Virus record (IMG/VR): IMGVR_UViG_3300009155_000088
Location: 1-46,743 of that record
DNA: 46,743 nt
Reading direction: 5' to 3' (one strand)
Source: a virus
The notes under the pieces were generated by a model, which was not told the DNA's origin, made no database searches, and worked only from the letters and a program-made list of their open reading frames with translations. Of this stretch, positions 36,592 through 43,219 are shown one piece after another (position 1 is the first letter of the stretch; each line of letters starts with the position of its first letter). Made by a program: the position numbers and the translations under genes.

Positions 36592-37557
36592 ATGAAAAAG
36601 AAACCAGAATTAGAATTGTTCAGTCCTACACAAGAGGGAATTATCGTTCCTCTTTCCAAATACCTAACCCAAATGGCCGAGTATGTTAAGACAGAATGGC
36701 CGGGTATCAACATTACCGAAACTCATATCAAGAAGGCATGGGCAAAGGTCATCAAGAACGAATACCTTGAGGACGATGCTCCAGATGAGATGCTGGAAAT
36801 GTTTGAGAAGATGAGTGCCGACCTCGACATGGCAGAAGAGATGGCAGAAGAACGCTTGGCTAACCCAGTAGTGGAAGCAGAAGTCACCGAGGATGAGCCA
36901 GTCAACGAATCTCTCGCCCTTGTGGAGAGTGTGAAGGATGGTCTTGAGCTATCCTCATTCACTCAGAAGTTCGACATTGGATCAGGAATGACGCAATGCG
37001 TACCCCGTGGACAGGTGGAGATGAAAGACTGGGTAGCAGCATTTGCCTTTGGCCTTACCTTAGAGTCGGGCGCACAATGGATCATCGGAGATTCTGTGGT
37101 AGCTCTGGAGAACGCAGGACATGACGATGTAGTCAATCAACTTTGTGCTAACTTCAAGAAGAGTTACCCCACTGTCTCAGGTTACGCTAGAGCTTGCCGC
37201 GCCTTCCCATCAGACAAGCGTGATCCAATGCTCCCGTTCACGGTTTATAGGGAAATCGGCAACGCTAACTTTGGTGAAGATTCCGCTAAGAAGCAGGGTG
37301 AACTTCTTGAAGCAGCAAAGACCGAGAAGCTATCCTCTACTGAGGTTAGGAACCGAGTGCGTAGCGAACAAGGTAAGGATGACAAGCCAATGGGTCATCG
37401 CTACTTGCTCCTCAATGTCGGTAACTTCTCCAACTCAGAAGTTCTACGCTCAATGCCGCAAGAAGTAGAAGAACACCAACTCTTAATCGACCTGTCCGAC
37501 AAGTCATGGTTCGATCCAGCCGAAGGAGAATGGCTGAAATTCTTGAAGGAGCAATAA
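36592..37557 (+). CDS. ParB/KorB-like DNA-binding protein (321 aa)
   Basis: The C-terminal half fits a pattern common in phage and plasmid DNA-binding proteins: WIIGDSVVALENAGHDD, a helical YPTVSGYARACRAFPSDKR, FTVYREIGNANFG, then LLEAAKTEKLSSTEVRNRVR. These helices resemble the helix-turn-helix core of ParB/KorB-type proteins. The N-terminal half is very acidic (EDDAPDEMLEMFEKMSADLD) with an HTH-like start (NITETHIKKAWAKVIKNEYL). It could bind the dispersed palindromes. I am confident of the gene and only moderately of the fold. Confidence 0.55.
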   Translation: MKKKPELELFSPTQEGIIVPLSKYLTQMAEYVKTEWPGINITETHIKKAWAKVIKNEYLEDDAPDEMLEMFEKMSADLDMAEEMAEERLANPVVEAEVTEDEPVNESLALVESVKDGLELSSFTQKFDIGSGMTQCVPRGQVEMKDWVAAFAFGLTLESGAQWIIGDSVVALENAGHDDVVNQLCANFKKSYPTVSGYARACRAFPSDKRDPMLPFTVYREIGNANFGEDSAKKQGELLEAAKTEKLSSTEVRNRVRSEQGKDDKPMGHRYLLLNVGNFSNSEVLRSMPQEVEEHQLLIDLSDKSWFDPAEGEWLKFLKEQ

Positions 37558-37558
37558 G

Positions 37559-37702
37559 ATGAGCAAGAAAGATTACGAAAACGATCCAGAGCAATACTGG
37601 AGAGATAAAGAAGACCGCAAAGAACAAGACGGCAAAGAGAAACTAAACCGCTGGGAGAAGGAGAATCCAGAGTGGCCCTACGGATTCAAACCGAAAGATT
37701 AA
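37559..37702 (+). CDS. Small charged protein (47 aa)
   Basis: MSKKDYENDPEQYWRDKEDR continues as a highly charged helix and ends NPEWPYGFKPKD. Starts one base after the previous stop. Composition is like small phage inhibitors or DNA mimics, but nothing specific is recognisable. Confidence 0.6.
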   Translation: MSKKDYENDPEQYWRDKEDRKEQDGKEKLNRWEKENPEWPYGFKPKD

Positions 37703-37705
37703 TTT

Positions 37706-37993
37706 ATGTCAGAACAAACACCACAAAACGAAACCTCGAAAGCAGTCCTTGAAGCATTTACCTTCATCAAGTCAGCCGACGAGACATTAAACGAACGAGT
37801 CCATGCAATGGCTAGCCTGTTGCATACAGCAAGCATGATGGTTATCAAATCAGAATCCCGCAAGGGTGAAGGATTTGAGTGCATCAAGTATCTGGAATTA
37901 GCATTCATGTATTATCAGAATGCTCAGTTCCGCAAACGATTCGATGAACCAGAGAAAGAGAAAGACGATCAACCGCTTCTTTTCACTCCGTAA
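37706..37993 (+). CDS. Helical-hairpin protein, possibly Acb2/Tad1-like (95 aa)
   Basis: Two long helices joined by a short polar turn: NERVHAMASLLHTASMMVIK, then ESRKGEG, then FECIKYLELAFMYYQNAQF. This length and the pattern LExAxxxxxxA followed by Arg resemble the Acb2/Tad1 nucleotide-sponge hairpin of anti-CBASS proteins. The resemblance is weak and unverified. It is the last gene of the operon; a palindrome follows the stop directly. Confidence 0.4.
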   Translation: MSEQTPQNETSKAVLEAFTFIKSADETLNERVHAMASLLHTASMMVIKSESRKGEGFECIKYLELAFMYYQNAQFRKRFDEPEKEKDDQPLLFTP

Positions 37994-38009
37994 GTATCGT
38001 AACCGATAA
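37994..38009. repeat. Dispersed palindrome copy 15
   Basis: GTATCGTAACCGATAA starting right after a stop codon and ending nine bases before the -35 box of the non-coding RNA promoter. Confidence 0.93.
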
Positions 38010-38018
38010 AAAAAGTAT

Positions 38019-38046
38019 TTGACATTGGTTTTCTCCGTGATAGATT
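38019..38046 (+). promoter_or_regulatory. Promoter of the structured non-coding RNA
   Basis: TTGACA at 38019-38024, 16-bp spacer, TAGATT at 38041-38046. Predicted start near 38053. A palindrome lies just upstream. Confidence 0.6.
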
Positions 38047-38103
38047 CATCGTATCCAATACGAGTTCTAGCGGACTTTGGAGATCAATTTTGAGTAAATA
38101 AAA

Positions 38104-38146
38104 TGGGTCTGTTGTAGTCCGCTAGCTACGACAGGCCCAATTTTTT
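38104..38146 (+). terminator. Attenuator-like terminator near the ncRNA start
   Basis: A 14-bp stem (38104-38117 with 38126-38139, two G-T pairs) with an eight-base loop, then six T. CTAGCGGACT at 38067-38076 is perfectly complementary to AGTCCGCTAG at 38116-38125, the whole loop plus two stem bases, so the two helices exclude each other. Confidence 0.65.
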
Positions 38147-38518
38147 GCCACCATTGGATCGTGTAGCCAGCGGGGATGCGTGTAGGACGCACCGAGAGTA
38201 GTCTGCTAAATACTGGTGAAGGAGTGGAGTTGGACTGGCTGCCGAGACTGTTATCCTGCCAACTTAATGCTGTCCTTCGGGACGACTTGCAATTAGTCAA
38301 CGAGATTAGACTAGCCTAGGTAAAGGAAGACCGCTGGGCGTGGATTGTTAAGCGAAAGGTGACAACACCCATACTGAAACGTATGATTCATTCGATAAGT
38401 TTTCCCAAATTTCTTGGGAGACTTGTCGCTCTGGTTCTGCCCCGCCAGAAACGCAGGAGATTCATTGATCTCCGAGTAGAATATATTCTGAATAGTTTCA
38501 GATTATTTTAGAAAACAA

Positions 38519-38554
38519 AAAAACCAGAAAGGAATTTCTTCCAATCTGGTTTTT
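38519..38554. terminator. Bidirectional terminator between ncRNA and helicase
   Basis: AAAAACCAGA (38519-38528) pairs with TCTGGTTTTT (38545-38554), with an inner GGAA/TTCC helix. U runs are present in both directions: it ends the rightward RNA and the leftward helicase operon. Confidence 0.85.
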
Positions 38555-38568
38555 AAGTTTGGGTAAAA

Positions 38569-40209
38569 CTACTTCAGTTTTTCTACTTCTTTCGGTGCTA
38601 CTGATATCGTTCCATCTACCTCACCATCCATGAGGGTATCCATACGCTTGAGTTTAGCATCTAGCGAACTGCATACTGACTCTTCAATGTCTACACCAGC
38701 GGCGTAGATGAGATACTGAATGGACTTGGACTTACCTCCTGCTCGATGGACTCTACCAAGAACCTGCTTCAGATCAAACACTGAGTAGGTTGGCATGATG
38801 AGAGCAACCCTTGAGTATTTGCCGTTTAGATCGTGCAGGTTTAGTCCTTCTCGACAGGCTTGAATGATGCCAATTATAACTCTCGACTTGTCATTCTGGA
38901 ACGAGTCGATGTTACCTCTCCTAACCATATCGCTCTGACCTCCACGAATGGAGCAGGTAGTCTTGAGTTCTTCTTCCATGAACTTAAGAGTCTCTGTGAA
39001 GTTGACTGCTATAAACACCGAGTTACCTTCCTCGATCAAATCCTTGACCATTGCACAGACTGCTGGTGCTTTGAAGAGTTCGATCTTCTGACGGGCGCGG
39101 GTCATCTCAGCGAGGACAGCACCCATTGACGAGGCGGCATTCTCCTGCATACGGATCTGTTCTACCCTCATAAGTAGGTCATCGTATTCCTTGGCAATAT
39201 CACGGGCAGTATCCATGTCAAACGCTCTGGCTTGAATCAGTGTCTCTGGGAAGGCACTGCCAACGTCAGATGGTTTGAGACGATTACCACGATCTGGAAA
39301 GATGCGGCCATGAATGTTCTTGAGAACTTTGTTGTTACCTTTGAACTGCATACCGAACTGAGTGTTGTAGCATCCGTTGGCGTTGAGGAATCGGAAGAAG
39401 TCTTTTCCTCCTTGATGCAGACCAAGGAACTGGCCTAACGCCCACATCTTTGTAGGATCATCAGCTATCGTAGCCGATAATGCTATGGTGGGGATGTTTT
39501 GGACTACAGCATCGCGGAGCAGAAAGGCATTCTGTGTGTTACCTTGAGCTTTGGCGCGGTGAACCTCATCGAAGACAAGATCAGTATCTGGCGGCAGCAT
39601 GAATTGGAATTCCTTCTTCTTATCATCTGTCCACCTACCGATCTTGCTCTTGCCGGTCTTGACCCACTCCCACCCACAAACTTCGTAGGTTTCAACGCCA
39701 AGGTATTTGGCAAGCCTATGCCAGTCGGTGGTGATGGGTTTGGGGCAGATCACAGCAACCTTCCTGCCGCGCTCACGGGCCACAGCAAGTGCGATGGCAG
39801 TCTTACCCATGCCAGTGCCATGCCCAAGCAATGCACGATTGTATTTAGACATGGAACGAAGTGCCAACTGGACTGAAGTTAATTGATACTCAAATAACTT
39901 TTCGGGATAGATGAGTGGGGGAAGGTCATACTTAACCTCTGGTTCAACCTTCTCCGGTGAGGAGGAAGGTATTGTCGGAAACGATAAGTCGGCGCGTGAC
40001 CACCAAGCAATCTCCCAAGCATCTCTGAACTTGGAAAGCTGAAGACCTAAGTCTCCCATGACTTGTTTGTAGTCATCCTTATCTTCCCGGTATAAAGTCC
40101 AAAACTCAGGCGTGACGCTCGCCTTCCGAAGAAGACGAGGGCCACGCTTAGTTGTAGTGGACATGGGTTGAGAAAACTCAAGAGTATCAAGCAATGCTTG
40201 TATGTTCAT
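38569..40209 (-). CDS. SF2 DNA helicase/translocase, SNF2-like (546 aa)
   Basis: Motifs in order: Q-like LFEYQLTSVQLALRSM, Walker A GHGTGMGKT (129-137), DEVH box (214-217), SAT motif III (245-247), and motif VI QVLGRVHRAGG near 480. The two RecA-like domains are separated by a helical insert, as in compact phage SNF2 helicases. It uses ATP to move on DNA, probably in replication or recombination; it is the only replication-type motor in the window. Two palindrome copies lie in frame; one encodes LSATI across motif III. Its start overlaps the stop of a 41-codon gene. Confidence 0.88.
   Translation of the reverse strand: MNIQALLDTLEFSQPMSTTTKRGPRLLRKASVTPEFWTLYREDKDDYKQVMGDLGLQLSKFRDAWEIAWWSRADLSFPTIPSSSPEKVEPEVKYDLPPLIYPEKLFEYQLTSVQLALRSMSKYNRALLGHGTGMGKTAIALAVARERGRKVAVICPKPITTDWHRLAKYLGVETYEVCGWEWVKTGKSKIGRWTDDKKKEFQFMLPPDTDLVFDEVHRAKAQGNTQNAFLLRDAVVQNIPTIALSATIADDPTKMWALGQFLGLHQGGKDFFRFLNANGCYNTQFGMQFKGNNKVLKNIHGRIFPDRGNRLKPSDVGSAFPETLIQARAFDMDTARDIAKEYDDLLMRVEQIRMQENAASSMGAVLAEMTRARQKIELFKAPAVCAMVKDLIEEGNSVFIAVNFTETLKFMEEELKTTCSIRGGQSDMVRRGNIDSFQNDKSRVIIGIIQACREGLNLHDLNGKYSRVALIMPTYSVFDLKQVLGRVHRAGGKSKSIQYLIYAAGVDIEESVCSSLDAKLKRMDTLMDGEVDGTISVAPKEVEKLK
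39465..39480. repeat. Dispersed palindrome copy 16 (helicase motif III)
   Basis: CTATCGTAGCCGATAA; on the coding strand it spells Leu-Ser-Ala-Thr-Ile, helicase residues 244-248. Confidence 0.93.
39972..39987. repeat. Dispersed palindrome copy 17, degenerate (in helicase)
   Basis: TTGTCGGAAACGATAA: one core mismatch. Coding strand reads Leu-Ser-Phe-Pro-Thr. Confidence 0.7.
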
Positions 40210-40331
40210 TTCTTTATAGGAGTGTATGTTGATTTAAACTTTGGTGGTTCTGACTTTTCAGATTTCTTCCAAAGGTGGATGTAGGCTTCTGGTGGAAGGC
40301 AGGTATGTTGTGTTTTTTCGATGGCACTCAT
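40206..40331 (-). CDS. Small basic protein coupled to the helicase (41 aa)
   Basis: MSAIEKTQHTCLPPEAYIHL then WKKSEKSEPPKFKSTYTPIK. Its ATG overlaps the upstream gene's stop and its stop overlaps the helicase ATG (both ATGA), strong signs of a real coupled gene despite its size. Lys/Pro-rich; perhaps a helicase partner. Confidence 0.65.
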   Translation of the reverse strand: MSAIEKTQHTCLPPEAYIHLWKKSEKSEPPKFKSTYTPIKK

Positions 40332-40564
40332 TGGTTGTATTTGCTGTCTATGTGATGGATGAGTTGTTCAAGGACAGACTGCTTGTTGCCTTTGAATCCA
40401 AAGTCTTTCTTGACTTTAGCGTAGACTGATCCTCTGCTGTGCTTCATGCCAGCACACTCTAATTTGAGTGCTGACTTGAGTTGTAGAAGAGCATAAAGCT
40501 CAAACTGCTGTGGTTCTATTATTGTATACATAGGTTTTTGTTTGTATAGGTTATGTGTTCTCAT
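40328..40564 (-). CDS. Hypothetical small basic protein (78 aa)
   Basis: MRTHNLYKQKPMYTIIEPQQ, then a basic helical domain with LKLECAGMKHSRGSVYAKVK and KQSVLEQLIHHIDSKYNQ. The helix-rich, Lys-rich C-terminus could bind nucleic acid. Preceded by a two-hairpin leader (module A) and coupled to the gene below. Not recognised. Confidence 0.7.
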   Translation of the reverse strand: MRTHNLYKQKPMYTIIEPQQFELYALLQLKSALKLECAGMKHSRGSVYAKVKKDFGFKGNKQSVLEQLIHHIDSKYNQ

Positions 40565-40636
40565 TTGGTTTTTCTGATAGCATCTGCTACCAGACTGCCA
40601 GCCACTATCGTTTCCGATAATGACTGGAGTGTCTGA
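40565..40636 (-). promoter_or_regulatory. Two-hairpin leader module A
   Basis: Occupies the whole gap between two genes. Reading leftward: CAGAC, loop ACT, then CCAGTCATTATCG-GAAA-CGATAGTGGCTGG (13 bp with two G-U), CA, GTCTG. Hairpin 2 is CTGGTAGC...GCTATCAG. The opposite strand would have C-A mismatches where G-U pairs form, so the structure belongs to the leftward RNA. Confidence 0.8.
40605..40620. repeat. Dispersed palindrome copy 18 (leader A)
   Basis: CTATCGTTTCCGATAA, apex of hairpin 1; loop GAAA on the transcribed strand. Confidence 0.95.
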
Positions 40637-41185
40637 TTACATTTCTGCTTGTGCTAACAACTTGCCCATGACATTTGCATGAGATTGAACGATATCGTTA
40701 GGGTTTGTAACAAGGGACAGCTTTCCTCCTTCTTTTGATTCGCAGAATTGGTGGAGAATACTATTGAGGTAATTATTCTTTCCATCGGGATCATATATAT
40801 CTGCACCATAGAACACCCGGAGGTTAGGTTCGCACGATGCATAGATTCTAATTGTTCCAACTGACCCAAGACCATAAGTATGTCTGATATCAATGTAATG
40901 ATGGTGAGTTCCATAGATATTACCATTCCAATGGTAAATACCATCAGGATCATCAGTATTGCGGCGATGGGTTATTGTAAGATGTAACCTCGACAATTTA
41001 TTAGAATCCTCAAAAACAACTTCTAATTGCTTTTTAAGATGAACTAATCCAACTCGCGCAAGTTCATAACGAATGTGAAGTTTATCTGTCTCCTCGTTTT
41101 CTTGCTGTTCTTTTTCTTGAAGAATTGCAAGATGTTTATTTTTTATGTCTGCTACTGTTGCTCTTATGTTATTATAGTCTATCAT
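40637..41185 (-). CDS. Hypothetical protein (182 aa)
   Basis: A helical, charged N-terminal third (IKNKHLAILQEKEQQENEET) followed by a beta-rich part (LHLTITHRRNTDDPDGIYHW, YGTHHHYIDIRHTYGLGSVG, LRVFYGADIYDPDGKNNYL). No known catalytic signature. Preceded by leader module B; its TAA touches the next module. Confidence 0.7.
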   Translation of the reverse strand: MIDYNNIRATVADIKNKHLAILQEKEQQENEETDKLHIRYELARVGLVHLKKQLEVVFEDSNKLSRLHLTITHRRNTDDPDGIYHWNGNIYGTHHHYIDIRHTYGLGSVGTIRIYASCEPNLRVFYGADIYDPDGKNNYLNSILHQFCESKEGGKLSLVTNPNDIVQSHANVMGKLLAQAEM

Positions 41186-41260
41186 TGTTTCGTGTTTCTC
41201 TGACTGGTTGTAGTCAGACTACTCCCCACTATCGTGAACGATAATGAGGAGAGTGTCTGG
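41186..41260 (-). promoter_or_regulatory. Two-hairpin leader module B
   Basis: Leftward: CAGAC, ACT, then a 13-bp helix CTCCTCATTATCG/CGATAGTGGGGAG capped by TTCA, TA, GTCTG. Hairpin 2 is TCTGACT-ACAACC-AGTCAGA. Then GAGAAACACGAAACA and the ATG. Confidence 0.85.
41229..41244. repeat. Dispersed palindrome copy 19 (leader B)
   Basis: CTATCGTGAACGATAA, apex of hairpin 1. Confidence 0.95.
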
Positions 41261-41680
41261 TTACGGACAAGCGTGATTGTAGCAATCTTCGGGCGAGTTG
41301 AATGGGCCTTGAGATACAACCATGTCATCATAGTAATGCCACCCGCGATATTGATCATCTTCGACGTGGAAAGGATCAACATTTTTGATGGCATCTGTGA
41401 CATAGTCGATCAGCTTCTGAGCTTCTGGGAGCCAGCAGGCTTGATCATACTCAATCCAATTACCATCGCGGATCATTTGATCCTGATAGTTATTCACTGT
41501 CTCACGGAAGGCGGCATAGTCATATTCTTTCAGAACATCACCAGCGGACATATATGTGAATGGGCCACCGATCTGCTTGAAACTATATGTTTCATTGAGC
41601 ATCTCAATAGTAGCTTCTTCGACATCTATGTATTCATGTTCATCATAGATTCTTTCTTCTAAGTATTGTTCTCTTGTCAT
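41261..41680 (-). CDS. Hypothetical acidic protein (139 aa)
   Basis: Very acidic and aromatic (YLEERIYDEHEYIDVEEATI, YDQACWLPEAQKLIDYVTDA, HVEDDQYRGWHYYDDMVVSQ), composition reminiscent of DNA-mimic or antirestriction proteins such as ArdA-like types, though no specific motif is certain. Preceded by leader C. Confidence 0.65.
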   Translation of the reverse strand: MTREQYLEERIYDEHEYIDVEEATIEMLNETYSFKQIGGPFTYMSAGDVLKEYDYAAFRETVNNYQDQMIRDGNWIEYDQACWLPEAQKLIDYVTDAIKNVDPFHVEDDQYRGWHYYDDMVVSQGPFNSPEDCYNHACP

Positions 41681-41767
41681 ATTATTGGTTTGTTGTTTCG
41701 TGTTTACTGATTATCGGGAACGATAACCAGACTACTGCCCACCCGCGAGGATGAGCAGCGTGTCTGA
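41681..41767 (-). promoter_or_regulatory. Two-hairpin leader module C (palindrome relocated)
   Basis: Leftward: CAGAC, ACG, then a 10-bp helix CTGCTCATCC/GGGTGGGCAG with loop TCGC and no palindrome, TA, GTCTG. Here hairpin 2 is built from the palindrome: CTGGTTATCG-TTCC-CGATAATCAG. AAACACGAAACA follows. Confidence 0.85.
41711..41726. repeat. Dispersed palindrome copy 20 (leader C)
   Basis: TTATCGGGAACGATAA, forming hairpin 2 rather than hairpin 1. Confidence 0.95.
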
Positions 41768-42142
41768 TTAGTTGATTCTGACTTGAATGGAAGAAGAGTC
41801 TAAGTGATCTGTGACCTTCTCTGAAACCATCTCGTCGATGTCTATAGCATCTAATGCATTGTCGATTACACCATCGTAATCGTAATCTTTAATTGCATTT
41901 CCCACATTCTCATAAACCATATCGTGAATATCCATTGAGCTAAGATGTTCTATGACTTTACCTTGGATATTAGCATTACTGACTGCATCGTTAACACGGA
42001 TAATAACAGCATCAATAATGAGGTTATTGACCTTGTTGACAGCATTGGTGACTGCCGACTGGATGAGGATTGCAATTGCATCTTCTGAACTGATTTCAGC
42101 TTGGATGAAGTTGCCGTTGTCGTTTTTATAGTATGTTTGCAT
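41768..42142 (-). CDS. Hypothetical protein with repeated helices (124 aa)
   Basis: Rich in Asp, Ile, Val and Asn, with quasi-repeats of the type VNKVNNLIIDAVIIRVNDAV, MDIHDMVYENVGNAIKDYDY and IDIDEMVSEKVTDHLDSSS. Probably an elongated helical protein. Not recognised. Preceded by leader D. Confidence 0.7.
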   Translation of the reverse strand: MQTYYKNDNGNFIQAEISSEDAIAILIQSAVTNAVNKVNNLIIDAVIIRVNDAVSNANIQGKVIEHLSSMDIHDMVYENVGNAIKDYDYDGVIDNALDAIDIDEMVSEKVTDHLDSSSIQVRIN

Positions 42143-42225
42143 TTGGTTTTGTGTTTGGTTTCTCTACTTACACCATGTAAGCAGACTGCTGGCGTTATCG
42201 TTTCCGATAACACCAGAGTGTCTGA
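42143..42225 (-). promoter_or_regulatory. Two-hairpin leader module D
   Basis: Leftward: CAGAC, ACT, 12-bp helix CTGGTGTTATCG/CGATAACGCCAG with GAAA loop, CA, GTCTG. Hairpin 2 is CTGCTTACA-TGG-TGTAAGTAG: different bases from modules A-C, same pairing. Confidence 0.85.
42195..42210. repeat. Dispersed palindrome copy 21 (leader D)
   Basis: TTATCGTTTCCGATAA, apex of hairpin 1. Confidence 0.95.
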
Positions 42226-42492
42226 CTACGCCCAATACTTGCCGTCACATACGCGAAGGACTTGTTTGTCTTTCTTTGTTATGATTGTGACAGGTTGTTT
42301 CTTGGGAGTGGTGGCGCGGACAACGCCGATTTGTTTGATAGGAATCGCATAGAATAACTTCTTTGCTTTTACCTTACTTATTTCGAGCATAGGATGAGAG
42401 TAGCTACTACTATTTGGAAGAGCATGATGAGTATAAGAAGGTTTCTTACGCTCATGCCATTGCTTCCATAGCCTTGCGCTTTTGATATCCAT
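42226..42492 (-). CDS. Hypothetical basic protein (88 aa)
   Basis: Begins inside the end of the preceding gene (41-bp overlap) and stops with TAG one base before leader D, supporting reality. Strongly basic (LWKQWHERKKPSYTHHALPN, TTPKKQPVTIITKKDKQVLR); could bind nucleic acid. Not recognised. Confidence 0.6.
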   Translation of the reverse strand: MDIKSARLWKQWHERKKPSYTHHALPNSSSYSHPMLEISKVKAKKLFYAIPIKQIGVVRATTPKKQPVTIITKKDKQVLRVCDGKYWA

Positions 42493-43129
42493 GAGGATTT
42501 ATCCAGATGGAAGGAAGGGAAGAGCGGCGATAGTTGCCGTCACACAATCCACACTCTGAACAAGATAGACCCTTAGCATCTGCAAGACATTCGATATCGT
42601 TAACGATAGGCTCGTTGCTGACAGTGAACGTCCGCAAACCGAGGTTCTTAGCATACTCCACATTGCTTGCATTGGTAGATGCCATGAAGTATCTACCATA
42701 TGATTTGGCAAGTGGCGCAGGCATAGAATGCCAGTCATGGAAGTATCCTGTGATACGCTTGGCGAGCTTGGCAATGTCATAGACCATTTCCAGAGGAATG
42801 TGGGATGGATTACCATAAGCACCGAAGCGGACGTAAGGCACAGAGAAGAAGTCATACCATTCGCGTGTTCCCATATGGAGATATCCATAGGAGCCGCGTT
42901 GATATGCTCGCCAGATTGCACCGAGAGGATTGTCATTCACATAACATCCTTGCTTGGATGCAAACTCGCAGCCATTGCATTGATTGTCTGCGTCCGGGCC
43001 TTTGCGTGACTCGGTAGGATGCATACGCGCATCCATAATCCAAATCTGAACGCTCTTGCCTGTTTTGCGGTTCTTGCTGTTGATTGTAGCGATTACTACA
43101 ATGTCATTGGTTTCGTGTATAATATACAT
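42452..43129 (-). CDS. Cysteine-motif phage protein, Gp88-like (225 aa)
   Basis: Pattern seen in a widespread uncharacterised phage family: NRKTGKSVQIWIMDARMHP, then GPDADNQCNGCEFASKQGCY, then NPLGAIWRAYQRGSYGY. A second Cys cluster near the C-terminus reads SCSECGLCDGNYR. The Cys arrangement suggests a metal or iron-sulphur cluster, and the sequence recalls the Gp88 group, sometimes compared with radical SAM folds; no reaction is known. Preceded by leader E. A palindrome in frame encodes Ile-Val-Asn-Asp. Confidence 0.7.
   Translation of the reverse strand: MYIIHETNDIVVIATINSKNRKTGKSVQIWIMDARMHPTESRKGPDADNQCNGCEFASKQGCYVNDNPLGAIWRAYQRGSYGYLHMGTREWYDFFSVPYVRFGAYGNPSHIPLEMVYDIAKLAKRITGYFHDWHSMPAPLAKSYGRYFMASTNASNVEYAKNLGLRTFTVSNEPIVNDIECLADAKGLSCSECGLCDGNYRRSSLPSIWINPHGYQKRKAMEAMA
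42594..42609. repeat. Dispersed palindrome copy 22 (in Cys-motif gene)
   Basis: ATATCGTTAACGATAG; core perfect, outer bases diverged. Reads Ile-Val-Asn-Asp. Confidence 0.9.
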
Positions 43130-43207
43130 TTCGTGTTTTCCGACATGGTTATATGTCAGACTGCTACCGACTATCGTTTACGATAATCGGCAGAGTGTCT
43201 AACTATT
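43130..43207 (-). promoter_or_regulatory. Two-hairpin leader module E
   Basis: Leftward: TAGAC, ACT, 13-bp helix CTGCCGATTATCG/CGATAGTCGGTAG capped by TAAA (two G-U), CA, GTCTG. Hairpin 2 is CTGACAT-ATAACC-ATGTCGG. AAAACACGAA runs into the ATG of the Cys-motif gene. Confidence 0.85.
43171..43186. repeat. Dispersed palindrome copy 23 (leader E)
   Basis: CTATCGTTTACGATAA, apex of hairpin 1. Confidence 0.95.
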
Positions 43208-43219
43208 CTATATGTTCAT
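43208..43219 (-). pseudogene. Three-codon ORF between tandem leaders
   Basis: ATG-AAC-ATA-TAG directly after leader F, then leader E begins. Best read as the remnant of a deleted gene whose leader survived; a genuine micro-ORF used for translational control is the alternative. Confidence 0.45.

Larger units (their letters stand above)
38053..38556 (+). ncRNA. Large structured non-coding RNA
   Basis: About 500 bases without a credible reading frame, preceded by a promoter and closed by a terminator. Local hairpins follow one another: TGCGT/ACGCA, GTCC-TTCG-GGAC with a UUCG loop, TAGTC/GACTA, CATAC/GTATG, TCCCAA/TTGGGA, TCTGG/CCAGA, GGAGAT/ATCTCC, TCTGAA/TTCAGA. UUCG and GAAA loops appear on the rightward strand, which fixes orientation. 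Size, density of helices and phage setting recall the large phage-borne RNA classes (GOLLD, ROOL), but I cannot assign it to either. Its first 100 bases contain a terminator with a competing upstream helix. Confidence 0.6.

Noticed and set aside
40688-40699. AACGATATCGTT palindrome
   Set aside because: Half-sites are in the reverse order without the four-base spacer, so it is not the same element.
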